Assembly: GCF_902859895.1 (NCBI RefSeq) | Contig: NZ_CADIKM010000006.1 | Span: 62,001-126,000 of the forward strand | Reading direction: 5' to 3' | DNA from: Pararobbsia alpina | GTDB taxonomy: Bacteria; Pseudomonadota; Gammaproteobacteria; Burkholderiales; Burkholderiaceae | DNA: 64,000 nt | Shown here: positions 16,077-24,226 of the stretch, in pieces | Layout of the letters: every line of letters begins with the position of its first letter | How positions within the stretch are numbered: position 1 is the first letter of the stretch | Position numbers and translations under genes: made by a program | The notes under the pieces: generated by a model | The model's database searches: none | Told to the model about the DNA's origin: nothing | The model's input: only the letters and a program-made list of their open reading frames with translations

Positions 16077-16234
16077 GGTTGCTCCTTTTGGCCGACGTTC
16101 TTTTCCAGTTGATCGCGAATTAGTTGGACGCAATGACCAATCTCATCGGCTGGAGCATTCCCGAACGCGAGGCCGGCAAGATGGCCTAGCGCGTAATCAG
16201 CGTCTTCAGGCCACTCATCCTTCGGCGTGGTCAT
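16073..16234 (-). CDS. Small acidic phage protein (53 aa)
   Basis: Starts MTTPKDEWPEDADYALGHLAG. Its ATG overlaps the stop of the methyltransferase gene, so the two are translated together. Helical and acidic; no domain recognised. Confidence 0.5.
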   Translation of the reverse strand: MTTPKDEWPEDADYALGHLAGLAFGNAPADEIGHCVQLIRDQLEKNVGQKEQP

Positions 16235-17364
16235 GCTGCTATCTCCATTGAAATGAGGTCGTCGACAAGTTGAATGCGCCGGCCGATCCAAGCCATGCAC
16301 GGAACGGCCATTGAGTTGCCGAGCGCCTTGTATCGCGGTCCGTCTGCGGCAGGCTTGCCGCGCACAGTGATTCGCGTGTAGTCGTCGGGAAATCCCTGTA
16401 GGCGCTCGCACTCCATTGGGGTCAAGCGCCGAACGGCACTGTCGTGCATGACGGCCTGGTGACCACCGCCGTTCTGATGCGAATTTGAATGCCCCATGCT
16501 GCGCATCGTCGAGGCGATCTCGCCAATGCCGAAGCCGTTCTGTCCGGATGACTTGCAATCGAATGCCACCGGCACGAGCGGTGTGCCGCGCCCAGTTCCA
16601 TCCTCGCTAGCGTCAAAACCTTCTCCGCGAAGCGAATGCGCAACAAGCCGATTCGTGTATGCGTCTTGGCCGCTATATCCGCCAGGGTGCGAGTCAGAGC
16701 ACAACGTGCCAGCGATCAGGCCGCCATCGCACTCGAAGTCGGTTCCGAGTCCGCCACCGCCTTTAGTGCGAGCGCTAAGGGTCGGGGCAATTCCTTCCCG
16801 CGATTTCCTGCTCGGCGCAGAATCCCCGCGCATGCTCTCGCGCTCAAAAAGTACTGCGGCGGCAGGTCGCCAGTCTCCAAGATGTCCGATAACGAACACA
16901 CGGCGGCGTCGCTGGGCCACTCCGAAGTACTGAGCGTCAAGAACCCGGTAGGCGAACCCATACCCGAGTTCTGCCAGCCCTCCGAGGAGGGTTCCAAAAT
17001 CCCTTCCGCCGTTTGATGACAGGACGCCGGGGACGTTTTCCCAGACCAGCCAGCGGGGAGCGTAGCGCTCAGCAATGGCAAGATAGGTGAGCATGAGGTT
17101 GCCACGCGGATCAGCCAGTCCCTTTCTGAGTCCGGCGACGCTGAAGCTTTGGCAGGGAGTTCCGCCGACGAGAAGATCGATAGCTGCATCAGGCCAATCC
17201 TTGAATTTAGTCATGTCGCCCAGATTCGGCACATGCGGGTAGTGGTGAGCCAGCACGGCTGACGGGAACGGCTCGATCTCACTCAGGAATTCAGCGCGCC
17301 ATCCGAGTGGATGCCAGGCGCAGCTCGCCGCCTCGATGCCGCTGCAAACGCTACCGAAGATCAT
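16231..17364 (-). CDS. DNA (cytosine-5) methyltransferase
   Basis: 377 residues with all main C5 motifs in order: FGSVCSGIEA (motif I, AdoMet binding), GGTPCQSFS with catalytic Cys71 (IV), WENV near 109 (VI), QRRRRVFVIG (VIII), a variable target recognition region about 180-300, and ALGNSMAV (X). It methylates C5 of cytosine at a site that cannot be read from sequence. No partner endonuclease is adjacent, so it is probably an orphan enzyme protecting phage DNA from host restriction. Both ends couple to neighbouring phage genes. Confidence 0.9.
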   Translation of the reverse strand: MIFGSVCSGIEAASCAWHPLGWRAEFLSEIEPFPSAVLAHHYPHVPNLGDMTKFKDWPDAAIDLLVGGTPCQSFSVAGLRKGLADPRGNLMLTYLAIAERYAPRWLVWENVPGVLSSNGGRDFGTLLGGLAELGYGFAYRVLDAQYFGVAQRRRRVFVIGHLGDWRPAAAVLFERESMRGDSAPSRKSREGIAPTLSARTKGGGGLGTDFECDGGLIAGTLCSDSHPGGYSGQDAYTNRLVAHSLRGEGFDASEDGTGRGTPLVPVAFDCKSSGQNGFGIGEIASTMRSMGHSNSHQNGGGHQAVMHDSAVRRLTPMECERLQGFPDDYTRITVRGKPAADGPRYKALGNSMAVPCMAWIGRRIQLVDDLISMEIAA

Positions 17365-17792
17365 GCTGCCTCCCGTTGTTGTTCGATCTCAATTCCAAGC
17401 TTCGCCGCCCGCGCCGGCTCCCACCGCTCATATGCGTCATCCCAGACCTTGAACTTGAATTCGCGAGTCGCCGGCCCTTGGTCGATAAAAACATGGCACG
17501 CACGGCATCCGGGTACGGAATATTCGTGCTTCGCTTTGATCCCCATGCCCTTGCCGTGGCGACTCTGATTCGAATGACAGGGAACTACCGTGGCTGAGTC
17601 GTGCAGGCACACGCCGAACACGCTCAGGAAGCAAGGCTCACCGCGGCACGCCGCGAGATACTTCGACCCGTCGGCCACGGTCGGCTTCTTCCGCTTCGGC
17701 TTCCCCGAGAACGGCTTCCCGGGCTTGAATGACGAGAGGGGCGCACCCTGCTTGCGCTTGAATCCCGTACGCGCGAGTCCTGAGCGCCTCAC
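17361..17792 (-). CDS. DUF1364-like protein, probable HNH-type nuclease
   Basis: 143 residues from a GTG that overlaps the upstream stop (GTGA). After a basic N-terminus (GKPKRKKP) comes the hallmark CRGEPC, a His/Cys-rich block (PCHSNQSRHGKGMG, GCRACHVFIDQG) and a helical end. This is the pattern of DUF1364 phage proteins, which have a Cys/His-bound metal core of nuclease type. A role in recombination or DNA processing is likely but unproven. Confidence 0.65.
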   Translation of the reverse strand: MRRSGLARTGFKRKQGAPLSSFKPGKPFSGKPKRKKPTVADGSKYLAACRGEPCFLSVFGVCLHDSATVVPCHSNQSRHGKGMGIKAKHEYSVPGCRACHVFIDQGPATREFKFKVWDDAYERWEPARAAKLGIEIEQQREAA

Positions 17793-18073
17793 CCGATCAC
17801 CCGATAGTGCTTGCCAGCGATGTGCTCCAACACCGGCTGCGGCTCTTCTTCCCAAACGCAATCGATACCGTTCAGCCGCTTACCGCCCTGATCCCATCGC
17901 GTGACGGCGTGCCAGAACGGCGATCGCTCGCCCGGTTGCGTCGGTACGGGGTCAAGCGATTTATTCAGCACAATCGGCCCGCAGTAGTAGTGCATCTCGA
18001 ATGTCCAGCGCTCGCCCTTGGCGTCGGTGATCGTGCGCGTCGGGCCGGCAAACGATATGTGGATCAGATTCAA
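17789..18073 (-). CDS. Hypothetical phage protein (94 aa)
   Basis: Best start is a TTG overlapping the upstream stop (TTTGA), giving MNLIHISFAGPTRTITD. It is strand-rich with FEMHYYCGPIVLNK and PFWHAVTRWDQGGKR segments. No domain recognised. Longer frames would cross the upstream membrane-protein gene. Confidence 0.45.
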   Translation of the reverse strand: MNLIHISFAGPTRTITDAKGERWTFEMHYYCGPIVLNKSLDPVPTQPGERSPFWHAVTRWDQGGKRLNGIDCVWEEEPQPVLEHIAGKHYRVIG

Positions 18074-18285
18074 AGCACACTCCACGCATGTTGCGCAACG
18101 ATGACCCCAATAGCACCGCATACCGCGCCATATGCTATCCACAGGAATATCCACGACGGGCTGCGCAACGAGTCTCGCTCAGCCGTTACGATGGCGGCTT
18201 CATAGGCACACGCGCTTAGCTCTGGGTCGTGATATGCCTCGGCGCGGTGTTGGATGCGGCCTTCGAGTGTTTGGGAGGGGTTCAT
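18070..18285 (-). CDS. Small membrane protein (71 aa)
   Basis: Starts MNPSQTLEGRIQHRAEAYH. One clear membrane segment near the C-terminus (WIFLWIAYGAVCGAIGVIVA) follows a soluble helical part. Its ATG overlaps the stop of another small membrane protein. The pair could act in lysis or exclusion, but no holin or spanin signature is certain. Confidence 0.5.
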   Translation of the reverse strand: MNPSQTLEGRIQHRAEAYHDPELSACAYEAAIVTAERDSLRSPSWIFLWIAYGAVCGAIGVIVAQHAWSVL

Positions 18286-18413
18286 AGATTCTTCCCGGCA
18301 AGGAAGATCGAGGCCACTGCCAGGGCCAGTCCTATGACTCCTGCCACGGGATGCGGAACCGTAGGAGCTATCCAAATTGCGCCCAAGAGCGCTAGAAAAT
18401 CGCTTCGTTTCAT
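18282..18413 (-). CDS. Small membrane protein (43 aa)
   Basis: Starts MKRSDFLALLGAIWIAP and contains two short hydrophobic segments (FLALLGAIWIA and VIGLALAVASIFLAG). Coupled by overlap to genes on both sides. Function unknown; could be a membrane-acting phage factor. Confidence 0.5.
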   Translation of the reverse strand: MKRSDFLALLGAIWIAPTVPHPVAGVIGLALAVASIFLAGKNL

Positions 18414-18868
18414 AGAAAGCTCACCATGCGGTCGACAACTTCATCCAGATCCGCCCGCGAGTAATTCCGCAGGACCTTTTGCAGTAGCACGTTTGCTACG
18501 GCTGAATAGACGCGCTCGAATTCCTCGTCGTCCATGCTCGCGAAGCTGATGCTGTGCGCCTCAGCGCGAACTTCGCCCTTCAGATTGGCCACAGCGTCGT
18601 AGAAGCCGGCTGCGATGATGCAATCCTTGCGGAACCGCTCGCGGCTCTTTTGCACCGGTAGCCCTCGATGCTCGGTCTCGGGCGGCTCGAAGGCATCGAA
18701 GCCGATATCCAGCATCGCGAAGAATTTCCGATGGAACTTCGAATTGCGCATGAACGAGACTTCAGCGCGCACCGTGGCTCCGACTTTGAAGCGGCGGCAC
18801 TTGTCGGCCTCGCCTTCACCGAGCGGGATCAGGTAGCCTTGGGGCGTCTTGGTGAGCAGGACTTCCAT
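18410..18868 (-). CDS. DUF1367-like phage protein
   Basis: 152 residues starting MEVLLTKTPQGYLIPL. The pattern of a strand-rich N-terminus, then EVSFMRNSKFHRKFFAML and a C-terminal helical region (FERVYSAVANVLLQKVL) is that of DUF1367, found in phage replication and recombination regions beside NinB-like genes. Molecular role unknown. Start chosen by its TGATG overlap with the upstream gene. Confidence 0.65.
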   Translation of the reverse strand: MEVLLTKTPQGYLIPLGEGEADKCRRFKVGATVRAEVSFMRNSKFHRKFFAMLDIGFDAFEPPETEHRGLPVQKSRERFRKDCIIAAGFYDAVANLKGEVRAEAHSISFASMDDEEFERVYSAVANVLLQKVLRNYSRADLDEVVDRMVSFL

Positions 18869-19074
18869 CAGGCCTTCGCTCCCGTGAAGAAACGAAAGAC
18901 ACGCTGGTGGAAGGGCTTGCGCGGCTCCCACAATCGAAGCTCAGCCCCGCGCGAACAGCGGCCGCCGTATTGCAGCTCTGTCGAGCAGTAATACCCAGTC
19001 ACCTGGCAGCGCCAATACTCGCGGGGATATCCATACCGATGCGCGCATGTGTTGCAATTGCGTTCGTCGCTCAC
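18868..19074 (-). CDS. Cysteine-rich phage protein (68 aa)
   Basis: A GTG start overlaps the upstream stop. CNTC, WRCQ, YYCS and GRC supply Cys ligands for one metal site. A basic tail follows (KPFHQRVFRFFTGAKA). Function unknown. Confidence 0.5.
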   Translation of the reverse strand: MSDERNCNTCAHRYGYPREYWRCQVTGYYCSTELQYGGRCSRGAELRLWEPRKPFHQRVFRFFTGAKA

Positions 19075-19418
19075 GATTGAATTCCCCTCCCCTTGGCGAC
19101 CATTTGATTCACTGCAGCCCACAGCGCGGGATAGACATCTGCCTGTGGAGTGCGATAGCGGGGCTTGGCCTGCTCGCGCTTAACTTCTTCTGTGCGCCAG
19201 TCAAGCGGCTTGCCGGTCCACTTGTAGAAATTCTTCGCGGGGCTGCCCTGTCGAGCTTTCACGGTGCGCGAAATCTTCAAATACCCCTCGGTCAGGAGCG
19301 ACATCGCCGCATTACCCGCACCGCTTACGCTGCACCCGATCTCCTCGGATAGCGTGACAGCGCACCATTCGCTACCGTTTTGTACAGCGGCGAGGACTAG
19401 GCGTTTGAGTGGGCTCAT
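19071..19418 (-). CDS. Winged-helix-like DNA-binding protein
   Basis: 115 residues. The N-terminal part (LKRLVLAAVQNG, TLSEEIGCSVSGAGNAAMSLL, YLKISRTVK) lays out like a winged helix: two helices, a recognition helix and a strand pair. The C-terminal part is basic. Likely a regulator of replication or of the leftward operon. Confidence 0.5.
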   Translation of the reverse strand: MSPLKRLVLAAVQNGSEWCAVTLSEEIGCSVSGAGNAAMSLLTEGYLKISRTVKARQGSPAKNFYKWTGKPLDWRTEEVKREQAKPRYRTPQADVYPALWAAVNQMVAKGRGIQS

Positions 19419-19732
19419 TGCGCATCCCCCACTTCCATCTGCGCGGTGTCGAGGTGGCGCAGGATCAGTTGGTCTGCGAGCTCTGCGGCGTATGGTTCGT
19501 CAGTCGTGATCTCGTCTTCAATGGGGGCGCCGCTGATCGGGCGGAGTGCAAAATCCTCCCCGTGAACCAGATCGGGCTGGCTGGCAACGCTTTGCGGAAC
19601 AACACCGGCAAACGCGATGTGCCATGCCGAAGGCGGGACAAATTCGCCTATCTCCACAATGCGACCGATGCAGTCGGAATATTCGGGAAGCGCCCAAGTG
19701 ACATATGCGAGATCGCCTTTCTTGACGTTCAT
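19415..19732 (-). CDS. Hypothetical phage protein (105 aa)
   Basis: Starts MNVKKGDLAYVTWALPEYSD. The first half reads as a small beta barrel (GDLAYV, GRIVEIGEFV, WHIAF); the second is acidic and helical. Coupled by overlap at both ends. Function unknown. Confidence 0.5.
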   Translation of the reverse strand: MNVKKGDLAYVTWALPEYSDCIGRIVEIGEFVPPSAWHIAFAGVVPQSVASQPDLVHGEDFALRPISGAPIEDEITTDEPYAAELADQLILRHLDTAQMEVGDAQ

Positions 19733-20067
19733 ACAGCCTCCAAAGCTTGTTCGATGACCCGAAGCGCTTCACCAGACCGGATCATTCTTCCTGTGAATCT
19801 GAAAACCTTGAAACCCATCAAGGTCGCCGTGTTGTACTTGATTGCGTCAGCCTCGAAACCTATGCCGCGCGTATGCCGGCCGCCGCTGAAGATGCCACCC
19901 TCAATCTCAGCCAGCACGCGTTGATCGGGCCAAGCGAAGTCGGCTCGCCAGCGACGGGGCGGGGCAAAGCGAAACTCACGCGTCGGCTCCGGAAGCTTCG
20001 CGGCGCGGACGTGGATATCGAAGAGTTCTTCGATGGGGCTGAGGCGGGATTTCGGGACGGCGGCCAT
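19729..20067 (-). CDS. PD-(D/E)xK nuclease-like protein (DUF559/Vsr-like)
   Basis: 112 residues. RADFAWPDQRVLAEIEGG gives the Asp and ExE of a PD-(D/E)xK active site, followed by GGRHTRGIGFEADAIKYN and a helix that resembles Vsr and DUF559 nucleases. Such small nucleases cut or process phage or host DNA. It is in the operon that also carries the C5 methyltransferase about 2.4 kb away, but with unrelated genes between them. Confidence 0.65.
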   Translation of the reverse strand: MAAVPKSRLSPIEELFDIHVRAAKLPEPTREFRFAPPRRWRADFAWPDQRVLAEIEGGIFSGGRHTRGIGFEADAIKYNTATLMGFKVFRFTGRMIRSGEALRVIEQALEAV

Positions 20068-20321
20068 CAGTCGTTCACCCCATCCAAACCGCCCACGTAC
20101 GGATACGGCAACCCGTGTTGGACGCAGTACATCGAAAGCCCGGCGCATCCGCTTCCTTCGTAGCCGTTGCGGTGAGCCGAAGCGAGCACCCCGAAAAAGT
20201 GTGTGAATTCGGTAGGCGATTCGTTGATCGCAAACTTGATCCGCTGCTTCATGTCGTCGGTCCACTTGTAGAGCCAAGCGAGGTACTTCAGATCCGCGAG
20301 AAACTGAGGGGAAACGTTCAT
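20067..20321 (-). CDS. Hypothetical phage protein (84 aa)
   Basis: Starts MNVSPQFLADLKYLAWLYKW; mostly helical with a Gly-rich end (GLPYPYVGGLDGVND). Its ATG coincides with the end of the helicase gene. No domain recognised. Confidence 0.5.
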   Translation of the reverse strand: MNVSPQFLADLKYLAWLYKWTDDMKQRIKFAINESPTEFTHFFGVLASAHRNGYEGSGCAGLSMYCVQHGLPYPYVGGLDGVND

Positions 20322-21280
20322 CAAAACTCCTCGAGCGAAACAGCAACACCATCGACCGGGTACTTGCGCGGATGCTGTCCGCGGTGCTCCACGTACTGCA
20401 TCGAAGGGCCATCGAACCAAAGGCCGAAGACGCCCTCAAAATCGCCGTTGCGCTGCTTCTCAAGAGACAGGAAGCAATCTGGCTCTGCCTTCACGTCTTC
20501 AGCTTCGGACGCCTTGAGCTTCAACTTCTCGCTCATCACGGCTTCCTTGCGCTTGTTCCGGAAGACGATGAACAGGTTGTCCGCGAGGTCGGTGATCGAC
20601 CCACTCCCCTTCACGTCGAACTTGCCAGGCCTGTCGTACTCACTGCCGGCCTTCTTCACGTGCGCGATCAGGTGGATGTGACATCCGGTTTCCTGCGCGA
20701 TCGACGTGAGCGAATTCACGAAATCCTTCTGGCCGTTGTAGTCGTCATCGCCCGGGACACACTTCATGAGGTTGTCGATGAAAAAATGCTGGATCGCAAA
20801 GTTGTCGACCGCATACCGCACGACCGCGAGCATCGTCTTCGGCTTGATGCTTCCGGTATGGTCGTAGAGCCAAAGCCGCTCATCCGTCCACGAGTGCATC
20901 AGGTTGATGAAGTCGCGTTGCGGCATCGCATCACCCGAAGCCTGCTTGGTCATGCGAAGCATGGTTTTCTCAGGCTTCATTTCGAGCGACGCGATGCAGA
21001 CGCGCTCGCCTTGCACGCACAGGTCAAGAGCGACTTGGCTTGTGAGCATCGACTTTCCATGACCATTAATTCCGCCCCAGATCGTCACCTCGCCCTTACG
21101 CATTTCGAACCGGCCCTCGCACTTCTGCCAGCCGAGTTGAATCGCAGGAGCCAAGCTGCGCTTGTAGAGCGCGTCGATAACCATGCTCGCCCACTCGCTT
21201 GCGGGGCGAATTTTGTGCGCCTCTTCGGACTCCGCCATGTAGTCCGTGAGGTCAATCTTTGCGCCTCGAATGGTCTTCAC
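20321..21280 (-). CDS. Replicative helicase, DnaB C-terminal type
   Basis: 319 residues. Walker A is GINGHGKS at 70-77; Walker B is HFFIDNL near 170; HLIAHVKK fits the sensor motif H3, and GSGSITDLADN the arginine-side motif. It corresponds to the RecA-like motor domain of DnaB without the N-terminal helicase collar, as in many phage P-position helicases. It unwinds DNA at the phage origin after loading by the O-like protein encoded just upstream. Confidence 0.85.
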   Translation of the reverse strand: MKTIRGAKIDLTDYMAESEEAHKIRPASEWASMVIDALYKRSLAPAIQLGWQKCEGRFEMRKGEVTIWGGINGHGKSMLTSQVALDLCVQGERVCIASLEMKPEKTMLRMTKQASGDAMPQRDFINLMHSWTDERLWLYDHTGSIKPKTMLAVVRYAVDNFAIQHFFIDNLMKCVPGDDDYNGQKDFVNSLTSIAQETGCHIHLIAHVKKAGSEYDRPGKFDVKGSGSITDLADNLFIVFRNKRKEAVMSEKLKLKASEAEDVKAEPDCFLSLEKQRNGDFEGVFGLWFDGPSMQYVEHRGQHPRKYPVDGVAVSLEEF

Positions 21281-21281
21281 G

Positions 21282-21692
21282 TCAGAACCCCCTGCGCGCG
21301 AATTCTTCGCACTGCTGCGGCGACCACTCGATCAGTTCAATGCCGAGCGTTCCGGTCCGGGCGCGGCGATGCGCCTCGGCATGTGCGGCAGGGAAATCAA
21401 AGCCGATCGACGCGCCAGCCTTCAGGTCCACATCCCACAGGTCAAGCGACTTCGGGGAAGCATTGCGAATGCGCTTGAGCGAGTCCGCTACGCCGCTTCC
21501 TTTGCGAGCAAAGGCAACCAGATCCAGCCCGACGACCCACCGCCAGTCGTACTCGGCATCGGGTTGTGCGTAGACCGTAAAGCCGTCGTCCTTGTCGCCA
21601 GCACGCCCAACGAACGAGATCAGAACCCATGAGGCCGGGTGTTGACCTTCCTTCCGTAGCTCGGCAATGCGAGCAGCATTCGTAGCCATCAC
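21282..21692 (-). CDS. Hypothetical phage protein (136 aa)
   Basis: Starts MMATNAARIAELRKEGQHP and ends IEWSPQQCEEFARRGF. It lies between initiator and helicase genes with overlaps, the slot used for helicase loaders or small replication factors. No catalytic motif visible. Confidence 0.5.
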   Translation of the reverse strand: MMATNAARIAELRKEGQHPASWVLISFVGRAGDKDDGFTVYAQPDAEYDWRWVVGLDLVAFARKGSGVADSLKRIRNASPKSLDLWDVDLKAGASIGFDFPAAHAEAHRRARTGTLGIELIEWSPQQCEEFARRGF

Positions 21693-22411
21693 AGGTATTT
21701 TTCCCCCGATCCAGATGCGCTTTCACTGCGCGGTTTGCTCGGCTTGTCCTGCTCCTTCGCCAGCCAGGAATTCGCAAACGCCATCACGCCCCGGCGAGTC
21801 TTGCGCTTTGTCGGATTGGCGATGCTCCACTGCCGCATCTGGCGAAGTTGCTGCGTCACGTCAACGTTCGGGTAGGTCGAGCTCCACTCCTCAACCTGTG
21901 ATGCAGAAATGCCATGCTCGGAGCCGTCGTTCAGCGGAATCGCGACGACGGGAGGCGGAGCATCAGCGCCTTGAGCTTGAAGTTCAAGCTCGGCGCAAGT
22001 TTCTTTAATTCCTTTCCCTTCCCTTCCCTTCCCTTCCGTCAATGAGCCATCAATGACGAGATCAGGAGTACTCACTGAGCCATCAGTGAAAACGGGCTTA
22101 GGAAGGCCGGTCTTAGATGGCCGGTTGATTACTTGATGCTTCTCAAAACCCTTTACATGCAAGTACTTATCGCCACTCACTGAGTACTCCATGAGCAATC
22201 CGTGAGTCATCAGCTCTTGAATCAGCGGCTCGCACTCGATCGCATCCGCCGGGAAGATTTGCATCTTCAGTTTCTTTGCTGAGCGCTGGGTATTTCCGTT
22301 GTCGTCAGCAAAATTCCAGCACCCGATGAAAAACAACCGAGCACTCACGGAGCACTCAGTGATCTTCTCATCGGTCCAGAAGTCCGGTTTGATGGTGCGG
22401 ATACGGGCCAT
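21689..22411 (-). CDS. Phage replication initiator, O-like/DnaD-like
   Basis: 240 residues. The N-terminal domain (MARIRTIKPDFWTDEKIT, ARLFFIGCWNFADDNGN, LIQELMTHGLLMEYSV, read in pieces) is the winged-helix DNA-binding head seen in many phage initiators. The C-terminal part has a helix near TYPNVDVTQQLRQMRQW. The centre (residues about 105-135) is encoded by a polypurine run and by two similar 18-base repeats, a candidate origin inside the gene as in lambda O. Confidence 0.7.
   Translation of the reverse strand: MARIRTIKPDFWTDEKITECSVSARLFFIGCWNFADDNGNTQRSAKKLKMQIFPADAIECEPLIQELMTHGLLMEYSVSGDKYLHVKGFEKHQVINRPSKTGLPKPVFTDGSVSTPDLVIDGSLTEGKGREGKGIKETCAELELQAQGADAPPPVVAIPLNDGSEHGISASQVEEWSSTYPNVDVTQQLRQMRQWSIANPTKRKTRRGVMAFANSWLAKEQDKPSKPRSESASGSGEKYL
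22039..22213. repeat. Candidate iterons (replication origin) inside the initiator gene
   Basis: Two 18-base repeats at 22039-22056 and 22072-22089 share TCA-TGAGCCATCA-TGA with two differences; the second is a near-palindrome. A third core (TGAGTCATCA) lies at 22203. A strong purine/pyrimidine-asymmetric tract flanks them at 22005-22038. Iterons within the O-type gene are the lambdoid pattern. The repeats could also reflect repeated codons for the peptide DGS. Confidence 0.4.
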
Positions 22412-22426
22412 GTCTTGCGCGGTTCC

Positions 22427-22606
22427 CTAGTGCTGTTGCTCAGGCGACTTCATGACGTCCGGGTGCATCTCAACAAAATGCTGCAGCTTCGTAATGGCAT
22501 TGCGGGCCATCCACTGAACCGGCTCGCGTGTATTGCACTCGGCCATGCGATGCAGCAGCTCAGAGAGTTCAGCAAGGTCGGTGTCAGCGATGGGGAAGTT
22601 GTTCAT
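22427..22606 (-). CDS. Hypothetical phage protein (59 aa)
   Basis: Starts MNNFPIADTDLAELSELLHR and is helical. Its ATG overlaps the upstream stop (ATGA). It lies just before the initiator gene. Function unknown. Confidence 0.5.
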   Translation of the reverse strand: MNNFPIADTDLAELSELLHRMAECNTREPVQWMARNAITKLQHFVEMHPDVMKSPEQQH

Positions 22607-22779
22607 GCCGGCCCCAACTCATCCGTGCGCTCACTCGCCACGCAATGCAGCCGCGCAGCTCTCGGCGCATCTGTGACGCCAGCGAGATATTCATGGACGT
22701 CGCGTTGGTCGCGCAGGAGCGGGCTGAGCTTGGCGAGGATGCTGTCTGCTGTAGCGGGGGTGTTGATAGCGGGGGTCAT
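22603..22779 (-). CDS. Hypothetical phage protein (58 aa)
   Basis: Starts MTPAINTPATADSILAKLSP. ATGA overlaps join it to the genes on both sides, evidence that it is translated. No domain recognised. Confidence 0.5.
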   Translation of the reverse strand: MTPAINTPATADSILAKLSPLLRDQRDVHEYLAGVTDAPRAARLHCVASERTDELGPA

Positions 22780-23645
22780 TGCGGGGCTCCGGTGGGGGAG
22801 TGGGCAGGCGCGGCGGTCAGTAGTCCGAGAACAAAATCAGCCACGTCCTCATATGCGTTCTTTTCAGAGATCGGATAGGCCAGCCATTGCGCAAGAATCT
22901 CGTCTCTCGTCAGCGCAACAGGGGCTTGCGCATTGGCTGCGAGAACTGTGCGGGCGAACTTGATTAGGCCGGGTGCGCCAGCGTGGTATTGCGTTCCGTG
23001 ACCGGCCTCTGGAAACCGTGTCGGCGTTTCGCTGAAAAACACTTCCCCGGCATTGAGCGCGATGATTTGCTCATCTGTCAGCGCAGCGGTGCTCGTGTTG
23101 ACAGCAAGCAGGCCGCGCGCCTTGATGCGGAACTGCGTGATATCGCCTTGAGCCGCGTAGAACAGGTCTACGAGCAGGGTATCGGGGATGGCGGCATGCT
23201 CAGGTGTCAAGCATCCCTTGACGGCTGGAGCGGCGCTCGTGTTGGCTGCGAGGAGCGCGCGAGTGTCTTTAATCGCAAGCGCGATGGAAAGGCTGATGGT
23301 GTTGATGCGGTGAAAGTGACCCGCTGCGCGCCAGCGTTCTTTCTCGTCGGCGTCTTTGGGATATGCGGCGTCAAGCGCTTTCCGCAGATCGGCAAGGCGG
23401 CTATCTGCTTGCCCGAGCTCGTGCGTCGCATCCTCGATCCAGTCAGCGCGGGGCTCATCGACTCCGCTCACCGGCTGGCGGGCGGCTTGCCACATGAGCC
23501 AGCCATCCTGAGCGCGCGTGCTGGCATAGCACTCGGGATCGAATCCGCTGCGCATGAAAGTCGTGCTCGGATGCAGCGGATGTTCTTTCGTCCATGCCGC
23601 TTCGAACGCAGCACGGTCGCTTGAATCAGGTTGCGGGGCGGTCAT
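22776..23645 (-). CDS. Modular phage protein with VKxxLTPE linkers
   Basis: 289 residues built of short unrelated modules. The N-terminal block (FEAAWTKEHP, RAQDGWLMWQAA) occurs as a module in many phage accessory proteins. LLAANTSAAP, LLAVNTSTAA and VLAANAQAP recur, and VKGCLTPE is encoded over a palindrome (23206-23222) that also occurs in the unrelated gene at 35110. This looks like a product of repeated shuffling rather than one stable fold. Function unknown. Confidence 0.55.
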   Translation of the reverse strand: MTAPQPDSSDRAAFEAAWTKEHPLHPSTTFMRSGFDPECYASTRAQDGWLMWQAARQPVSGVDEPRADWIEDATHELGQADSRLADLRKALDAAYPKDADEKERWRAAGHFHRINTISLSIALAIKDTRALLAANTSAAPAVKGCLTPEHAAIPDTLLVDLFYAAQGDITQFRIKARGLLAVNTSTAALTDEQIIALNAGEVFFSETPTRFPEAGHGTQYHAGAPGLIKFARTVLAANAQAPVALTRDEILAQWLAYPISEKNAYEDVADFVLGLLTAAPAHSPTGAPQ

Positions 23646-23666
23646 TGTCTGCCTCCTAGTTATGCC

Positions 23667-23837
23667 CTACTTCACGTTTATGGCGGCCAGCCCGACGATC
23701 ACAAATGCCTCTCGTACTGTCCGGTCCTGCTCGCAGCGTCTCGTTACTTCCTTGAGCACCGCTTCTTCAGTCCATTTCGGAATCCTGCCCCCGTGTAACA
23801 CCTCGAGACATATTCCCCGAGCCTCTTCTTCTGTCAT
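23667..23837 (-). CDS. Hypothetical phage protein (56 aa)
   Basis: Starts MTEEEARGICLEVLHGGRIP; helical, ending in a hydrophobic segment (AFVIVGLAAINVK). The ATG overlaps the stop of the CII-like gene (ATGA). Function unknown. Confidence 0.5.
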   Translation of the reverse strand: MTEEEARGICLEVLHGGRIPKWTEEAVLKEVTRRCEQDRTVREAFVIVGLAAINVK

Positions 23838-24208
23838 GCGACCGCCTGTGCCTGTTGCGAGATCATTTCTTCCATCAAATGCAGTGATGCTTGTCGGATC
23901 AGGAATTGCGTCACTGCTCTGTTTCCGACCACGGCTTCGAAAGTTGCGATCCGCTCGGCCGGAAGGCATCGTCGTCGCTGGCCCTTGGGATTCACGTCGT
24001 CGGGGCTCAGGTAGTCCGACACGTGCTGCGGATACCACTCGCACAACTCGGAGAGGCCGCGCTGTGTCATGCCCTTGCTGCGACGCTGGCGCCATGCAAG
24101 GCAGACGGCATCGCGATAGCTCCGGCATTCCGTCATCAGATCGTTCGCGAGAAAGGCGGGCCCACTTACCGATCCGCCAAGCATTCGAAGCTCGTTTTTG
24201 GTGTTCAT
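23834..24208 (-). CDS. CII-like transcription activator
   Basis: 124 residues. RSYRDAVCLAWRQRRSKGMT, then QRGLSELCEWYPQHVSDYLS forms a helix-turn-helix, followed by an extra helix (ERIATFEAVVGNRAVTQFL). Position is the lambda cII slot: after cro and a hairpin, before the initiator. It likely drives expression for lysogeny. A 12-base tandem repeat (ATCACCGGTT core) lies just upstream. Sequence match to CII itself is not obvious, so the name is partly positional. Confidence 0.55.
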   Translation of the reverse strand: MNTKNELRMLGGSVSGPAFLANDLMTECRSYRDAVCLAWRQRRSKGMTQRGLSELCEWYPQHVSDYLSPDDVNPKGQRRRCLPAERIATFEAVVGNRAVTQFLIRQASLHLMEEMISQQAQAVA

Positions 24209-24226
24209 ATAGTGAAATTCAATCGA

